Shown: positions 23,104-57,859 of the stretch, piece by piece | Layout: each line of letters starts with the position of its first letter | Position numbering within the stretch: position 1 is the stretch's first letter | Assembly (NCBI GenBank): GCA_963978895.1 | Contig: OZ022241.1 | Coordinates: 26,020,073 to 26,084,072, forward strand | Length of the DNA: 64,000 nt | DNA from: Erpobdella octoculata | Lineage: Eukaryota; Annelida; Clitellata; Hirudinida; Erpobdellidae | Direction of reading: 5' to 3' | Translations under genes and position numbers: made by a program | Notes under the pieces: generated by a model | What the model was told of the DNA's origin: nothing | The model's database searches: none | Seen by the model: only the letters and a program-made list of their open reading frames with translations

Positions 23104-23560
23104 TCATGGTCTGCAAAATTTTGACTGACTTAAGGAGCAATCTTGCCTTCTCATCAATCTTGACTTAAGGAGCAATCTTGCCTTCTTTTGACTGCAATGG
23201 CCCAATTCTTCTTTGAAAACATTTGGAAACTCTGTTTGTAACCGAACAGCTAAACTTTTTTCTTCCTGCGAAGGCTTTTCTGCAACAGAACAACAGATTG
23301 CATCAAACGCTTTTATCATTGGTGGAAGTTGATCCATCCATTCAATTCCTAGAAGTTGTGTTGTATTTTTGGCCACAAAACAGCGTCCACAGCCTGTGAA
23401 TCCTGCGCACGAAAATTTGGTCTGAAATTCACCTAGTACTTGAATTTCAGTACCGTTTGCAGCACCAATTTTTGTTGTTGCCTTATCTAGCCTTGGTGAA
23501 CCAATCTTCACCCAAGTTTTTATACTGATGATTGTGACATCGGCTCCGGAGTCCAGTTGC
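23104..23560 (-). pseudogene. Gypsy aspartic protease and start of RT, disrupted by a 35-bp duplication
   Basis: QLDSGADVTII holds the catalytic Asp-Ser-Gly triad, followed by the family pattern ..LGEFQTKFSC and LLGIEWMDQL. Then comes the start of the RT region (FPNVFKEELG). Near 23126-23195 a 35-bp segment (TGACTTAAGGAGCAATCTTG..) is tandemly duplicated, and the frame ends shortly after. Confidence 0.8.
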
Positions 23561-24698
23561 ATCCTAATTTCGACATCACCAAATTTCACCGTGGTGTATT
23601 TTCTATTGGTTGCTATAATTGTTCGCTTGCTGGGAATTGTCTTGACTTCCCGTATTTCGTGTCGTCTATACGACAGACTTGGACTCCTCCTTAAGCTTGG
23701 ACTTTTCTTTCTACTGAAAAGTCTTTTGGGACTTTTATTATCAGTTCTGCAGTTGGCAGCAAAATGTCCCAGTTTTCCACAGCGAAAACAAACATTTTTG
23801 TTTACGGGTGAACCCCGGATTTCTTGGCTGGAAGATTTTTTAGGTGATCTTTCTGAATAGTGATTAACCTTACTAACTAAGGTTTCTGAAATCATCATTT
23901 GTTCTGTATGTAACAGTTTTATCCTTTCACATTCTTCAATAAGCTCTTCCAGTGAGCACTCTTGTTCTACCCTGAGCAGTAATTTGTGCTTAATGTTTAA
24001 ATATTTCGGATCCTTCAATCCCCATATAAAATGTAAGCACATACTGGCTTCTTTTGTGAAATTTTCCCATTGTGCTTCGTTGCACAGCCTGTTCACCCTT
24101 GTGCCGAATGCCCTAAAAGTCTCTGAGTCCCTTATTTGGACGTTTTCAAAATCAAACCGTCTTTGATGAATGCTTTTTTTATTACCAAACAGTTTTTCTA
24201 GCCAACCTTTTGTCTCCTCATAGCTTAGACTTTCGATTGTTCTCGGCAATATACTACCCTTAAGTAGCGTGTATTCGTTTTGTTGAAGCTTCCCGGTCAG
24301 AGTTGCTCTTTTTTATAAATCGCTCATTGATTCGCCTCCGACTGACTGAACAGCTTCTTCAAATCGCCCAATCCAATCAGTGAATGTAAGGCCTTGATCT
24401 GGATCGTAAACAAATTGCTCAATTCGTTTGTAGATGTCTGGTCTTACTTCGACGGATATATTGTCCTGCATCATTGAGATTAACTGAAGAAATTTTTTTT
24501 CAGTTTCTTCTTTTTCAATTCTCTTTTCTTCTTTTTCTCGAGTTTCCCTCTCAAGTTTCTTTTTTCTTCTTTTTCTCGAACCTCTTTTTCAAGTTTTTCT
24601 TGTTTTTCTCGAGCTCCCCTCTCAAATTTCTCTTCCATTAGAAACTTAAGCAATTGTGCTATGTTTGAATCTTGGTCCTTTGACATCCTGGTCGCCAA
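23560..24698 (-). pseudogene. Gypsy gag with zinc knuckle, leading into protease
   Basis: Starts at ATG 24698 (MATRMSKDQD), followed by a Glu/Lys-rich stretch that falls out of frame near 24480. The main gag frame runs from 24249 with WLEKLFGNKKSIHQRRFDFE, then the nucleic-acid-binding knuckle CFRCGKLGHFAANC (residues about 154-167 of that frame) and an Arg/Ser-rich linker. The frame continues into protease. Gag proteins form the virus-like particle that packages the element RNA. Confidence 0.8.
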
Positions 24699-24847
24699 TT
24701 GTTATATCTTTATTATTCTAACTAAATGATAATAATTATAATCTAACTAATGTGGTTCCTTAATACTTATTAGATCTTTTGTTGATTATTAATGAAATTA
24801 TATCTGCTTTGTTTTTATGACATAACTAAATAAGAAATAGAATAAAA

Positions 24848-24934
<87 letters not shown>

Positions 24935-25179
24935 GGCTCGAAATGTACCGGAACGCCGTTCCGGTTCGTACAATTTTTTTTTTCAATCGTTCCGTTTCGT
25001 CAAATTTTCTAGGAATGCTACGGAACGCCGCTCCGGTTCGTCCTTTAAATAAAAATAAATTCAAAATATAAAGTTATTATGTTTTAATTTTGCAACTTCG
25101 GTTTTAATTTTTGCCTAATTATGATTTTAATAAATCGACTAATGTAATGCATAGAACAATCTGCTGGAAAATGTAAAGA

Positions 25180-25642
25180 TATTAGATTCGAAAAACTGGC
25201 CAAAAGATTCTCTTGGTGAAGTTGACATTAATTACGGGGTCAATAACGATCGTCAACTATGTGAACAATTTCATTTGGATGAAACTAATATTATAAGAGG
25301 TTTCAGATACTACAAATTAAATAAAGAAAATGGTGAATACGAGGTACCTGAAGATTTGCAGCCTTTTTAGAAAGCCGTTGCAACTATACCAGTGAATGTG
25401 AACGAAATTTCAGTTCCATGAATGAGATTGTTTCACCACTTCGAACATCTTTAAACACTGAAACTATAGTGGCATTGTTGTTTATTAATAGCGTTGGGCC
25501 ACCGGTGTCACGATTTAACGCAAAAATTTATGTAAAATCATGGCTGAGCAAGGGATGTCATTCGGCTGACGACACTAACAGTCGTAAAATCGAAAAAAAA
25601 GAAGACGAAACTTACAAGTTATTGTGGGATTTACCGGATTAA
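25180..25642 (+). pseudogene. hAT transposase C-terminal (dimerisation) region
   Basis: Two frames. The first ends with YEVPEDLQPF and a stop. The second contains SECERNFSSMNEIVSPLRTS and VALLFINSVGPPVSRFN, the C-terminal dimerisation motif of hAT transposases. The frameshift is at about 25370. The catalytic part is absent. Confidence 0.8.
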
Positions 25643-26078
25643 TTAATTTGAATTAGTTAATAATAAGTAAATTAAAAACGAATTTTTAAAACCCAATGCT
25701 TTTATATGTAATTAAAACACAAATTTTGCAATCAATTTTTTCTTATATTACTCTTTTATTTTATATTAAAGTCGAAATATCTTAATTATATCGAAATATC
25801 GAAATTAATTAAAATTAACTAAATTAATTGACTTATTGTAAAACTAATAATTGAATATTGCATTGTCTTCTATTTTGAGCTTGTATGCAAAATTTGAAAA
25901 AAATCTATCATCAGGAAGTGACTCAAAAATTGATTGCAAGATTTGAAACAGACAGAGAAACAAACAGACAGACAGAGAAACAAACAGAGACGACGAGTTA
26001 ATAAAAGCATTGGTAATAAAAATACATTTTTGACATTTATATATAAGCAATTTAAATGATTGATTTTGATTCTATTAC

Positions 26079-26274
<196 letters not shown>

Positions 26275-26669
26275 GATACGACATTCATTTACAGTTATTA
26301 ATATTATGATGTTTTTTTTATTGTTGTGTTGTGATGTTCTATTTTTGTAATTGAACTTATATGCTTTTGACAAAAAATTTAAACTTCCAAACTTATTTCA
26401 ATTATTTTTTTTATTTTTTTTTAATTACATAATATCGACCTTCCAAAATTCAATTTATATTCTCAAATGAGTTGAATTAATTTAAATTCAAGCAATAACG
26501 GCGTAATGACGTAATAAAGATAAAAGTGGATCATTTTGAATTTCCAAAAAAGTTTAAATAAAAAAATAATATAAAGCGGCATATTAATTTATTGAAGCAT
26601 ATAAAATTTCCACCGTTAATTTTCTCTTTTAATCGGCGTTCCGGTTCGTGAAATTTTCCATTTCGAGCA

Positions 26670-26773
<104 letters not shown>

Positions 26774-26775
26774 CA

Positions 26776-28690
26776 GTGAAGTAGGAGTGGAACCACTTGA
26801 GGAGTGACCCGTCAAATCCAAAAATGAATCTAAGTCTTTGAAGAAGAATCTGATGATCGACCGTATCAAAAGCAGCCGAAAGATCCAGAAGAACTAGTAG
26901 AGTTAATTTTCTATCATCGGCCGCGCCCAGAATGTCGGAGAAAACCCTGAGCACTGCCGTCTCCGTCGAGTGGAACAGTCGGCAAGCCGATTGATGTGTC
27001 GGGAAGAGATTATTAGAATGTAGATGTTCTGTGATTCTATCAAGAACCGACCTTTCCAGCACCTTAGATAATACAGAGAGATTTGAGATCGGACGATAGG
27101 AAGTGGGATCGCTGCCATCGAGATTAGGTTTTTTGATAATTGGTGTAATGTAGGAAGTTTTGAAAGCTTGCGGTACTATACCGTCGGCCAGTGATTTATT
27201 GAACAAGTTAATGAGAAATGGAGCAATGAGTGGCGAAACTTTTTTCAGAAGACATGTCGGAACTGGATCCAACGCCATTGTTTGTTGGGTAGAGAGTGGA
27301 TGATCTTAAAAACCTCTTCGTGACTAGTTGGTTCAAAACTTTTCCAGGTAGTAGAAGGCAGAGACTGGGAAAGACGGGGACAGCAAAAAGCAGTCGAAGC
27401 TCGGACGTTTTCGACCTTTGTAGTAAAAAACTGGAGAAATTGATTTGGAGTGATAGAGTTATTAGCAGAGGTTTTGCCCCTTGCCATTATTGAGTTAAGG
27501 GAAACACAAAGATCATGACTAGATTTTCTTTCAGACTCTAGCCTTGTCTTCCAAAATTCCTCTTGTTTATGACGGAGCAAGCTCCTGTAAGACACAAACT
27601 GACGTTTTCAGTTGACGACATCTTTAGACTGCAACTCTCTCGAGACGACGTGTTTTTCGTTTTGCCTCTCGACAGTCTACATCAAACTATGGGTCTGATG
27701 GGCGTGCTCGAATTCGAATGAGTCGCAGAGGCAACTATCGATCGCGAATAGCAGGAAGCACATTGTCATACGTGTCCGCAGCGTCGTTGAGATTGATACT
27801 AGAGTCACAAACGAGTGTAGATCTTTGAACCTGATCCAGGAAATTGTCAAGACTAAAGTTCTACCAGCGTCGTTGAAGAGATGTTCTGTAGATGAGAGGG
27901 GGTCGCAACATAACCGAGGCCCAACGGACAAATAAGTGGTCGGATATACCAGTGTTGTTTCAATTGTGGGAGCAGGAGATGTAGATTGCGTGGCAACAGC
28001 GTCAAGGATGCCCCCACCCTCATGGGTTGGCCGATCAACATGTTGAGAAAAACCATGATCATTAAGTATCTCAACGAAGGTCCGTGAGTTTAACTCTTTC
28101 GCTCGTTCGGGTCTTATGTTGAAATCGCCAGAGATGACGACATCTTCGTTTAGAACAGAAATTCTATCCAGTAAATCCGAAAACTCTTTGAAAAAAGCTT
28201 AAGATATAACACCAGTTCTATATATTACCACGACCGTGCTGCTGTATGAGCCAGTCGTGATTCTGCCACCAACATATTCAAACGATTTTGGTTTGATGTT
28301 GAGTTGTAATTGTACGTGTTGAAAACCCGGAGCTGTGACGATGGCGACGCCTCCATGGTTACATCGAAACGAGTCGCAATGAGATCTAGGTCGAAAGCGA
28401 TCAACGACAGAGAAACCTTGTAGTTGAAGTCGTTTGAAGGATATTGATTCATCGTCATGCCACGTCTCAGTGAGGAGAAATATGTCGACTTCATGTTCAA
28501 TTTGTAAATTTAGGAAATGGTCAACTTTGCTATTTATTGATCTTATGTTGAGCAGGCCAAAATTGGCCCTCCTTGCGACCGTACAAAGGTGGCGCTCAAT
28601 AAAGACGTCCTTCTGGCCAGCATGGCACCCTCTGTAGTGATAGAAGTGGTGAGCACCCACTGTTTTCTGTAAAGTCTAAAGGTGGTAGAG
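26776..28690 (-). pseudogene. LINE-A, 5' half: endonuclease and first part of reverse transcriptase
   Basis: Minus strand, four frames. The endonuclease starts ANFGLLNIRSINSKVDHF, then FLLTETWHDDESISF, GGVAIVTAPGF and VVVIYRTG. Further pieces lead to the RT with [45 protein letters not shown] and LLKWFHSY, where it stops at the Gypsy LTR. The other half is at 12484-13519. Together they make one CR1/L2-type LINE of about 2.95 kb. Confidence 0.85.
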
Positions 28691-28794
28691 TACTTAATTT
28701 TATTATTCATAGATCAGTATTTGTTTTACTAATTCAACTGCACAAACTCTAATTATTGTGTTGAAGATGTCAAGCAAAAATCTTGAACTTCGGT

Positions 28795-28950
28795 ATCCGA
28801 TATCCAGATATGTCCGTGTACGATAACCGGGTATGTCCGATATCCAGATATAATTGGTGTCCGATAACCGGGTATGTCCGATATCCGATATCCAGATATG
28901 TCCGGTGTCCGATAACCGGGTATGTCCGGTATCCGATATCCGGCGGAATT
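28795..28950. repeat. Short tandem array of TATCCGATATCC / GATAACCGGGTATGTCC units
   Basis: Two alternating 15-20-bp motifs (TATCCGATATCCAGATATGT and CCGATAACCGGGTATGTCCG) are repeated three to four times with small changes. Apparent frames on both strands follow from the repeat. Confidence 0.8.
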
Positions 28951-29103
28951 TGTTATCCTGTACATCAGGGTTGTCCAACCTGCATGCTATTGTGGGCCGC
29001 ATAAAAAATGTCTCGACCATTGGCGGGCCAAGCGAATTTTAGCACTTAATATGGCATAACTATGATATATGTATGCTATATAAAACTAATATAGAAATAG
29101 GAC

Positions 29104-29160
29104 TATATATATATATATATACATACATACATACACAGACATACATACATACATACATAC

Positions 29161-29191
<31 letters not shown>

Positions 29192-29221
29192 CATACATAC
29201 ATACATACATACATACATACA

Positions 29222-29255
<34 letters not shown>

Positions 29256-29264
29256 AATATATAT

Positions 29265-29318
<54 letters not shown>

Positions 29319-29353
29319 TTATATTTAATATATATATTTATATATATATATAA

Positions 29354-29403
<50 letters not shown>
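29104..29403. repeat. Compound microsatellite: (TA)n, (CATA)n, (TA)n
   Basis: (CATA)n at about 29120-29250 bordered by TA-rich repeats with TTTATA interruptions up to 29403. Non-coding. Confidence 0.95.
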
Positions 29404-29404
<1 letters not shown>

Positions 29405-29408
<4 letters not shown>

Positions 29409-30172
29409 TTTCAAACACGCTTTATTAAAGACTATGGCCCATTTCTTATTACAAACTTTTTCTATCAAACGTGAAACTTTTCGAAAATCGGAAATACCAA
29501 GACACTTTTGAACAAACTGGTATATATTTTTATTAAATTGTAGATGTGTCCGCATTTGATCGATAACTGTAATATTACTATACGTAGACGTTGATCATTT
29601 TCAACTTTTAATTAAACTCTCAATTTTATCGATATCCTATTATCTTTGAATTGTAGCTTTAAATTCTTATTTTATTATTTTACCTCTTTGCTTTTATTAG
29701 TAATTTTCTTTTAATAGTTATATTTTACCACTTAATTTGGTTGTATATTTTAACACATGTAATTTTTTTTTTTTTTATTTTTTCTTATTTTTTGTTTATT
29801 TTTTGTTTATTTATTTACTCCGAGGCAAAAAAAAAAAAAAAAATTTTTTTTGTTTCTTAGCGGTTGTCATAATTTGCTTTTACTCTTCTTTGTACTTTGA
29901 CCTCGATTGATGTGTAAACATATCTGATATGTCTCGCCACACCACTTTATATATTTTCGTTGTAGCTGTAAATTAGTTTTATGAGTTCTGATGATGGCTA
30001 ATAAAGCCGAAACCTGCAGGTCAGCTCATGACCATAACATTAATAAAAATATATACCAGTTTGTTCAAAAGTGTCTTGGTATTTCCGATTTTCGAAAAGT
30101 TTCACGTTTGATAGAAAAAGTTTGTAATAAGAAATGGGCCATAGTCTTTAATAAAGCGTGTTTGAAAGAACA
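29405..30172. repeat. Inverted pair of a Penelope-like fragment (arms 29405-29545 and 30037-30172)
   Basis: The two arms are near-perfect inverted copies of each other with a spacer of about 490 bp. Read outward, both encode [20 protein letters not shown] and [14 protein letters not shown]. The right arm continues HLVPNYLKY into (TA)n. This resembles the stretch before the reverse transcriptase in Penelope-like elements. Near 29985-30020 CTGATGATGGCTAATAAAGC is also typical of such elements. Long terminal repeats of Penelope-like elements can be inverted, which would fit. Confidence 0.5.
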
Positions 30173-30191
30173 TCTTGTTCCTAATTATTTG

Positions 30192-30560
<369 letters not shown>

Positions 30561-30599
30561 CCCTTTCCCGCCCCATTTATCTATTAATAATTTGTAATA

Positions 30600-31449
30600 A
30601 CGCGCAATCTGTCACATTATGCAAGACTGAGAAGCAAGTCATGGACTTCTTAATATTAAGAAGTCCATTAGCAAGTAATGCCTGTTACGCAATTGTAAGC
30701 AGTGCTTCGAAAACGTCTGTGGCAATGCACGAACATTTTCCAAACCCACCATACTTAGTCACGGACGACTCCAGTGCATTGTAAATATCCACTGCTTTAG
30801 TGCTACAGCTAGTGGAATTAAATCAAGTAATTATTCACAAATAGTGAATGAATCGTCAATAGTTTTAACAAAAACCATCAGCTGGGTTCTGTCGGTGACA
30901 TCTGTGTTCTCGTCGAGTGCAAGTGAGAAATATTTACAGTTACCTACGATTGATGGCAGCTTTGTTGAAACGTGTTCGTTCATGTCAATAATTCTTCTTG
31001 CAACTGTTTGGTGTGATAGGGAAACAGTTTCAAAACTTTTCGCAGTTTTGTTTTCACCGAATGCAAGAGCCATCTGTATGGCGCAACACTTTATAATTTC
31101 ACCATCACTAAATGGCTTCTTACTTTTGCAAAGTTCGAAAGACAAGTATGATGCTACCAAACTTGAATTTTGCACGGTTGTCGGGTGGAATAACGTCTGC
31201 TTTTGTTTTTTAATTTTGTTTTCAAATCATTGCACACAGCTGTGCGAGCTTCGCCAGTGTTTTTGTCGTATTTGTTCTTATGAAGAGTTTCATAATGTCG
31301 TTTGACGTTAAACTCTTTTGACACAGATACCACTTGCAGACAAATAAAACACTATGGTAAACCAGAATTGACCGTACAAAAATTACTATTTTCCCATTTA
31401 CTATTAAAACACCAATTTTCGCCATCAACTTTCTGTTTTTTCGAACTCA
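30600..31449 (-). pseudogene. hAT transposase N-terminal half (BED-like finger, early catalytic region)
   Basis: Minus strand from ATG near 31449: MSSKKQKVDGENW, a stop (TAG) after SGLP, then CFICLQVVSVSKEFNVKRHY, a zinc-finger-like unit. Next comes KPFSDGEIIKCCAIQMA, LSHQTVARRIIDM and YFSLALDENTDVTDRTQLMV, the first catalytic Asp block of hAT transposases. A stop after FTICE and a frameshift follow. Similar host-domesticated proteins are the GTF2IRD2-type transposase fusions. Broken. Confidence 0.75.
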
Positions 31450-32262
31450 TTATTATCATTTGTAACTTTTGTCTGAATTTTTAACACACGACAATCTCTG
31501 AATCACGTTGCATGCCGATCTAACAAATGGCATCCATTCGCGTGGCGTACCAAAGATCACAAAACCCAAATAATGATAAAAAACAAACATAGAAACATTT
31601 CAAAATACATAATATATATACATGTAAACGTTAAAGCAATTACGATCCACAGTTTCAATAAACTAACGGTAATAACCGGTCTTATAGATAAAATTGTTTT
31701 TTTCCCAAACTCGGTGGCGGACCGGATGAAACTGTCCGGCAGGCCGGATCCGGCCTGCGGGCCGCCAGTTGGACAACTCTGCGGTACATCACTTAAATTG
31801 GGCATCTTATATCAGAGCCAAATTGACTCTACGTTCCGCAAACTGTCCCGTTTAGCAATGGTGAATGACTACAAAGAATTAGCTTTTTCAGTTTGTAAAC
31901 ATATGGAAACGCGTCAAAGTTCTGCTGTATTGTATGTGTATGTGTTCAGAGCCAGCCTTAGACATTTTTGTGCTATAGGCAAGGGTAAAAATGCCGCCCT
32001 TACTAGGTTCACTTTTCTAAGAAAAATCTAAAATTTGTATTTATTTTGAAGTATAAATTCAAAATTTGGAATTATAAAAATATGAAAATGTGGAAATCTC
32101 ATAATTTTATTAAGTCTTCAACAAAAGCTTTTAAATTTTGACAACTTTTTAAATTTTAAAAGTTTTTAATAGGCCTATACGTAGTTGAGTTTAAGCAGCA
32201 ATTTTTGCTTTGAAATGTGATGGAAAACATAAATGTTGCTAATGGTATGTTTATGAAGCACT

Positions 32263-33738
32263 ATGTTTATGTTGGTATGCGGACTTTTCATCAAAGGACG
32301 ATTCATCAAGGGACTGTTCATCAAGGACTATTCATCAAGGGACTATTCATCAAGAGACTATTCATCAAAGGACTATTCATCAAGAGGACGGTTCATCATA
32401 AGGACTGTTCATCTAAAGACTATTCATCAAGAGGATTATTCATCAAATTTTGAAGCCACTCAGCAACCTTTATCAATATATACCCAAGATATTTTCAGCG
32501 TAAAGTAATTTGATGTATTTTTAAAAGACAGTTCTTCATCTTTGATAAAATAAATTTCAAACATATCAGTAATTTTAAAAAAATAGTGATGGCAACCAGG
32601 GTTGTTAAGAGCGGTACTATTGGCTGACAAGATCGTTGATGACAGGGCCGCTACATTTTTAGCTGTTCTCAGCGCTATTCGCTACCACAACTTTTATTTA
32701 AAAAAACAAAATAGGTTTTTTATATCAATTAAATGAGTTCCAATGTATTTAGTTTTTATTTGAAGTTGCATGAAATCTGAGTCTGGTTGATTTATCGACG
32801 ATCCGGACGAGCGTAAGCGTCTCTTTGAAATGACCTTTCCTGACCTCGCTAAAGCGAGCGTGTTTGTCTCTTTGAAGTGTGGCAGAAGTGGTATAGCGGG
32901 TGTTAGTGATGTTTCGAGGTGTATGGTATCTGGCTGTTTGAGTGTGTATATACTCACAGTTTGTACGAACAGTTGAAAGCAGTTTTTTTAAAACTTATTA
33001 TTCAATTGTCTTTTGCTCGTTTGATCTTAAGATCTTGACGTTATTTCTTGTCCAGTTATTTTATTTACTGTATGTGACGAATAAAATTTTTGTATATTAC
33101 AACAATGTCTTTTACAAACTTGTTGATTGCTCGAGGCAAAAGTCTTTGAAGCGTGGCCCCTTGGTGTTAAACGACCGATGCCAGATTTAACATAGCGGGC
33201 ATGTGTGATGCTTTGACGTGTTTGACAGTGTTTGTGGCCTTTGGTAAATGTGTACATATATGGTTTACGAAAACAGATAACATTTAGTTTTTCTGGTGCT
33301 GTGACTGGGAGCGGAAGCGGGAGACAAGCGGGAAGAGAGAGCGACCGGGAGCGTTAGAGCAAGCGGGGAAGGAAACGGGAGCGAGAAAGAAAAACGACCA
33401 AAAAACCTCTAAAAACCCCGGGCAATGCCGGGTACCCCGCTAGTTCTATTATAAAGAATAAAGTATTTGGATGCAAGCAGAGTAGCACTGTAAACTTGAT
33501 ATAGATTGCCCTACATTTTGGTAACATATTTTGGTTGAAAATAACATCTTAAACAATTTTATTAAAATTTTTGATGAATAGTCCGCTGGATGAAAAGACA
33601 TTAGATGAACAGTTCTTATGATGAACCGTCCTCTTGATTAATAGTCCATTGATGAATAGTCCTTTGATGAATAGTCCTTGATGAACAGTCCTTTGATGAA
33701 TTGTCCTTTGATGAACAGTCCTAGAATCGTTTATGTTT
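32263..33738. mobile_element. Fold-back structure with minisatellite arms and a 39-bp flanking direct repeat
   Basis: Left arm 32282-32452 is an array of about 17-bp units (AAGGACTATTCATCAAG); right arm 33569-33724 is the same array inverted (TTGATGAATAGTCCTTTGAT). The segment is bounded by a 39-bp direct repeat with one mismatch (starting AAACATAAATGTTGC at 32224 and 33739). This is the layout of a fold-back transposon, though a 39-bp target duplication would be very long. Confidence 0.65.
33293..33443 (+). mobile_element. Helitron-like 3' end
   Basis: Plus orientation. GC-rich units around GGAAGCGGGAGACAAGCGGG and AAACCTCTAAAAACC are followed by the hairpin CCCGG-GCAATG-CCGGG, then TACCCCGCTAG, ending CTAG at 33440-33443 before a T. 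It is the reverse-orientation counterpart of the ends at 5094, 30393 and 51580. The 5' end is not located. Confidence 0.6.
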
Positions 33739-33797
33739 AAACATAAATGTTGCCAATGGTATGTTTATGAAGCACTAAAAATATTTCTTGCTTGATT

Positions 33798-34034
33798 TCA
33801 AGAAAAATATGCTTTTCTAGCTATTGCAAAAACAAACTCATGCATGATTTCAGTCATATCAAACCCTTCTGCAATCGTTCTCTCTATAGATGTGGTAGCT
33901 AAACCAACCAAACGATCCTGAGACATGGTAGAACGAAGATATGTTTTTATGAGTTTGAGCTTCGAAAAGCTTCTCTCAGCATTCGCAATGCCACTTACAC
34001 ATTTGGAAAAAGAGCAACCGAGCCCAATGTACAT
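33798..34034 (-). pseudogene. hAT transposase C-terminal region
   Basis: Reads CVSGIANAERSFSKLKLIKT, RSTMSQDRLVGLATTSIE and a short tail to a stop at 33798. NAERSFSKLKLIK..LR is the hAT C-terminal dimerisation motif in zinc-finger-MYM-type 1-like transposases. The rest of the gene is missing. Confidence 0.8.
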
Positions 34035-34524
34035 AGATAGTCTAATAAAACTTTTGGGCTTGATTTTTTATTACTTCTTCTTGCTAAAGCAAATACCTCA
34101 TTGCACAGTTCAGTTGCATCAATGTCTGCTGAATATTCGTTTTCAGATGTTAAAGCTAATTGAAGGTCCATGCAATATTTTGAAACTTCTTTTTATCAAA
34201 TGTCTCTAGTTTTTTAATGTCATAAAAAATCCGAATAAGTCACTTTGAGATGTTAACTAGTTAACAAATATACAGCTGTATAATTGTAAATTAATCTTTA
34301 ATGGTTAATAATAAAATTTTTCATAATCGTATTTTTCATAATTTTGCGCCCCTGGAAAAAATGCCGCTCTAGGCAGCCGCCTATATCGCCCATACCTAAA
34401 GCCGGCTCTGTATGTGTTGCTCTTCCAGCAAAGAATTTGGCTGGAGTTTGCTACGGCACAGCTGCAATGCGATAGACTACTCGCTAGCGTGTTTGCTCTG
34501 CTCGATGCAAAAGAGTGGACATAA

Positions 34525-35138
34525 CAGGAAAATAGCTCCTATGTGTCAATACATAACAATAGACTGGACAGTAATACATAACTCGGGATCTTGATTAAAG
34601 CATTGGGCCTGGGCTAAACTTAGGGAAGCCATGACCCCTGACCCATAGCTAATTTCGGCTCTACCTTTGAGAAAAACAAAAATCTGATTTTGCCACATAA
34701 GAAATTGTTTGCAAGCTTGTTAGCATTATATGAACTATAAAATAGTTCTCGTTTAAATAATTACTTCCCAAAAACCAACATCTGGTAAAGAAGATTATTT
34801 TTACATATTTATTAAAATTAAAACCAATGTGATATCTTCTTGACCGGTTCTACATTCTCTTTTCTCACTAGATCAACAAGAGTAAAAATAACAAAATATC
34901 AAAGACGTCATAGTTCTGCTTTGTATAATAATAGCTTAAAGACTTTATTTGAAAATCCAAGGACAACAATCGATGAGTCCCTAGTTACGCCTCCTTGACA
35001 ACATAATGTCATCGACGCAAAGATTGTCATATTCTTCTAATTCTAACAGGTCTTCTGTGAAATTTTAAATAATTTAGTTTTAAAAACATTTTCAATAAAT
35101 TTAAAATCTATTGAAAAAGCTCACACAAATTTTACGTT
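34525..35138. other. Intergenic, upstream of PKD2
   Basis: AT-rich DNA without a supported gene. It must hold the PKD2 promoter, but no clear TATA box or binding-site cluster can be singled out. Confidence 0.5.
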
Positions 35139-57607
<22,469 letters not shown>

Positions 57608-57849
57608 AGGCAGAAATTGGCTGATTTACAAATGTAAAGTCATGTAGTAATTATTTCAAAACTATCAAAATATTTACATTTTGCTCAATTACATTCATTT
57701 GAACTAAAATTGGTAGTATTTTCAATAATAGCTGTTGTATGTTTGCAGTAGTAGAAACTATTTTTATGACCTTGTTACAAAAATATTTTGCTAGTGATAC
57801 TCTTTAACTATGTAGCTAATTATAACAATTAAATTAGGAGTTGTTATGC

Positions 57850-57855
57850 AATAAA
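57850..57855 (+). terminator. Likely PKD2 polyadenylation signal
   Basis: First AATAAA downstream of the PKD2 stop, about 243 bp after it, in AT-rich 3' sequence. Confidence 0.55.
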
Positions 57856-57859
57856 ATTT

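Larger units (their letters stand above)
20157..24699 (-). mobile_element. Gypsy-type LTR retrotransposon, internal region
   Basis: Minus strand in the order gag, protease, reverse transcriptase, RNase H, integrase (the Gypsy order). At its 5' side the LTR end ATATAACA is followed by TTGGCGACCAGGATG, a tRNA primer-binding-site-like sequence. Coding is broken by several frameshifts. The C-terminal tail with RPKRYCNPP is like Mag/K02A2.6-type proteins. No envelope gene is seen. The 3' side ends near 20157, directly against the tail of LINE-C instead of an LTR. Confidence 0.9.
31947..34410 (-). mobile_element. hAT element, 2,464 bp, perfect 8-bp target duplication
   Basis: Termini CAGAGCCAGCCTTAG at 31947 and the inverted CAGAGCCGGCTTTAG ending at 34410; TATGTGTT at 31939-31946 and 34411-34418. 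A C-terminal transposase piece is on the minus strand, and a fold-back structure and a Helitron-like end have been inserted. Confidence 0.92.
31790..34524 (+). pseudogene. Coding-like sequence of unknown gene, split by a hAT element
   Basis: An open frame at 31790-31946 (..YQSQIDSTFRKLSRLAMV, HMETRQSSAVLYV) becomes continuous with 34411-34524 (LLFQQRIWLEFATAQLQC, LLDAKEWT, stop) when the hAT element at 31947-34410 and one target copy are removed. The joined part is a helical segment of about 90 residues. An AG at 31817-31818 could be a splice acceptor. It faintly recalls the C-terminal coiled coil of HAUS3 (augmin), but this is a weak memory match. It could be an exon of a host gene or a decayed copy. 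Confidence 0.45.

Noticed and set aside
23528..24166. Plus-strand frames of 60-110 codons
   Set aside because: Antisense of the Gypsy gag/protease region.
32694..33257. Short frames of 76-87 codons inside the fold-back element
   Set aside because: No similarity recognised, overlapping on both strands, AT-rich.
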